A DNA stretch of 64,000 bases from the NCBI GenBank assembly GCA_029262455.1, contig JAJCZJ010000047.1, positions 1-64,000 of the forward strand, in the 5' to 3' direction. Position 1 is the first letter of the stretch. Each line of letters starts with the position of its first letter. The notes below the pieces were generated by a model. The model was not told the DNA's origin. It did no database searches and worked only from the letters and a program-made list of their open reading frames with translations. This document shows, one piece after another, positions 63,678 through 64,000 of the stretch. This DNA comes from Deltaproteobacteria bacterium (GTDB taxonomy: Bacteria > Desulfobacterota > Binatia > HRBIN30 > CADEER01). The position numbers and the translations under genes are program-made.

Positions 63678-64000
63678 CTACTTGCCTGCAGACTTACGCA
63701 GGTCGTCGACGCGATCGGTCTTCTCCCAAGGAAAAAAGCCGCCTTCACTCGCGCGACCAAAATGACCGTACGCCGCAGTCTTCTGGTAGATCGGACGCTT
63801 GAGATCGAGCGAGGCGATGATCCCTACCGGCTTGAGGTCGAAGTTGCTGGTCACGACCTGAGCCAATGCTTCGTTATCGACGACGCCTGTATCAAAGGAG
63901 TCGACCAAGACCGACACCGGCTGCGCCACGCCGATTGCATACGCCAGCTGCACTTCGCACTTCGTCGCCAACCCTGCAGCGACCAGGTTCTTCGCGATGT
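63678..64000 (-). CDS. metK: S-adenosylmethionine synthetase, C-terminal part
   Basis: The final 107 or so residues of MetK, open through the window edge: [30 protein letters not shown] is the family's conserved C-terminal block, followed by [24 protein letters not shown] and a [17 protein letters not shown] ending. The 5' part lies beyond 64000. The reaction is ATP plus methionine to SAM, which also feeds pcm nearby. The internal TTG apparent start is not real, because homology continues upstream. Confidence 0.93.
   Translation of the reverse strand, partial: IAKNLVAAGLATKCEVQLAYAIGVAQPVSVLVDSFDTGVVDNEALAQVVTSNFDLKPVGIIASLDLKRPIYQKTAAYGHFGRASEGGFFPWEKTDRVDDLRKSAGK

Overview
The window is about 64 kb of GC-rich, densely coding bacterial chromosome with no phage, integrase or CRISPR array. 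It encodes a diderm: there is an MlaFEDAC-type outer-membrane lipid transport cluster, several lipoproteins, and exported c-type cytochrome proteins. Very large exported proteins combine Thr/Pro-rich linkers with dockerin-like EF-hand modules, and exported sulfatases, VCBS/ASPIC and propeller-dihaem proteins occur nearby. Together with HemQ, F420-type LLM oxidoreductase and FTR-like genes, this fits an uncultivated lineage such as Candidatus Binatota or a related former deltaproteobacterial group. That placement is inference from gene content only.

Layout. 0-9 kb: serine hydrolase, AGPS-like flavoprotein, FAD monooxygenase with a hotdog thioesterase, a fused trehalose-6-P synthase/phosphatase, and a divergent LPG-synthase-type membrane protein. 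9-13 kb: overlapping hisS-aspS-lipoprotein operon. 13-19.3 kb: two giant or medium exported dockerin proteins with Thr-rich linkers. 19.3-22.2 kb: LytS/LytTR two-component pair and divergent hemQ. 22.3-27 kb: small membrane protein, DUF3820 protein, large polytopic membrane protein and a sulfatase-fold lipoprotein. 27-36.6 kb: topoisomerase IV (parC, parE) enclosing an exported sulfatase, groES-groEL with a clear terminator, and an LLM oxidoreductase. 36.7-42.8 kb: threonine aldolase, VCBS/ASPIC protein, DUF2889, PhzF, an FTR catalytic-type Fe-S protein and YceH. 42.8-47 kb: mlaF-E-D-A-C, zinc-ribbon membrane protein and apaG. 47-49 kb: a GntR regulator with its own palindromic operator, in an operon with a diiron protein. 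49-54.2 kb: propeller/dihaem exoprotein and a NodIJ-type ABC exporter. 54.3-60 kb: acetolactate synthase, a gene-poor repeat region, glycosyltransferase, DUF547, alpha/beta hydrolase and TPR protein. 60-64 kb: surE-pcm-(LysM/M23)-apt-cytochrome c, tRNA-Pro(GGG) and the end of metK.

The least ordinary sequence signals are: (i) two copies of a terminal-inverted-repeat, MITE-like element, one of which appears to have removed the start codon of the LysM/M23 gene in the surE-pcm-nlpD-type cluster; (ii) REP-like palindromes scattered in gaps; (iii) an exoprotein built from two copies of an unrecognised domain of about 350 residues; (iv) an FTR-type catalytic subunit with perfect cysteine spacing but no visible partner; and (v) a GntR/diiron operon with a perfect operator palindrome that resets the regulator's start codon.

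Most gene calls are ordinary housekeeping or metabolic families recognised by motifs read directly from the translation. No database search was possible, so family names for weakly conserved proteins are provisional.
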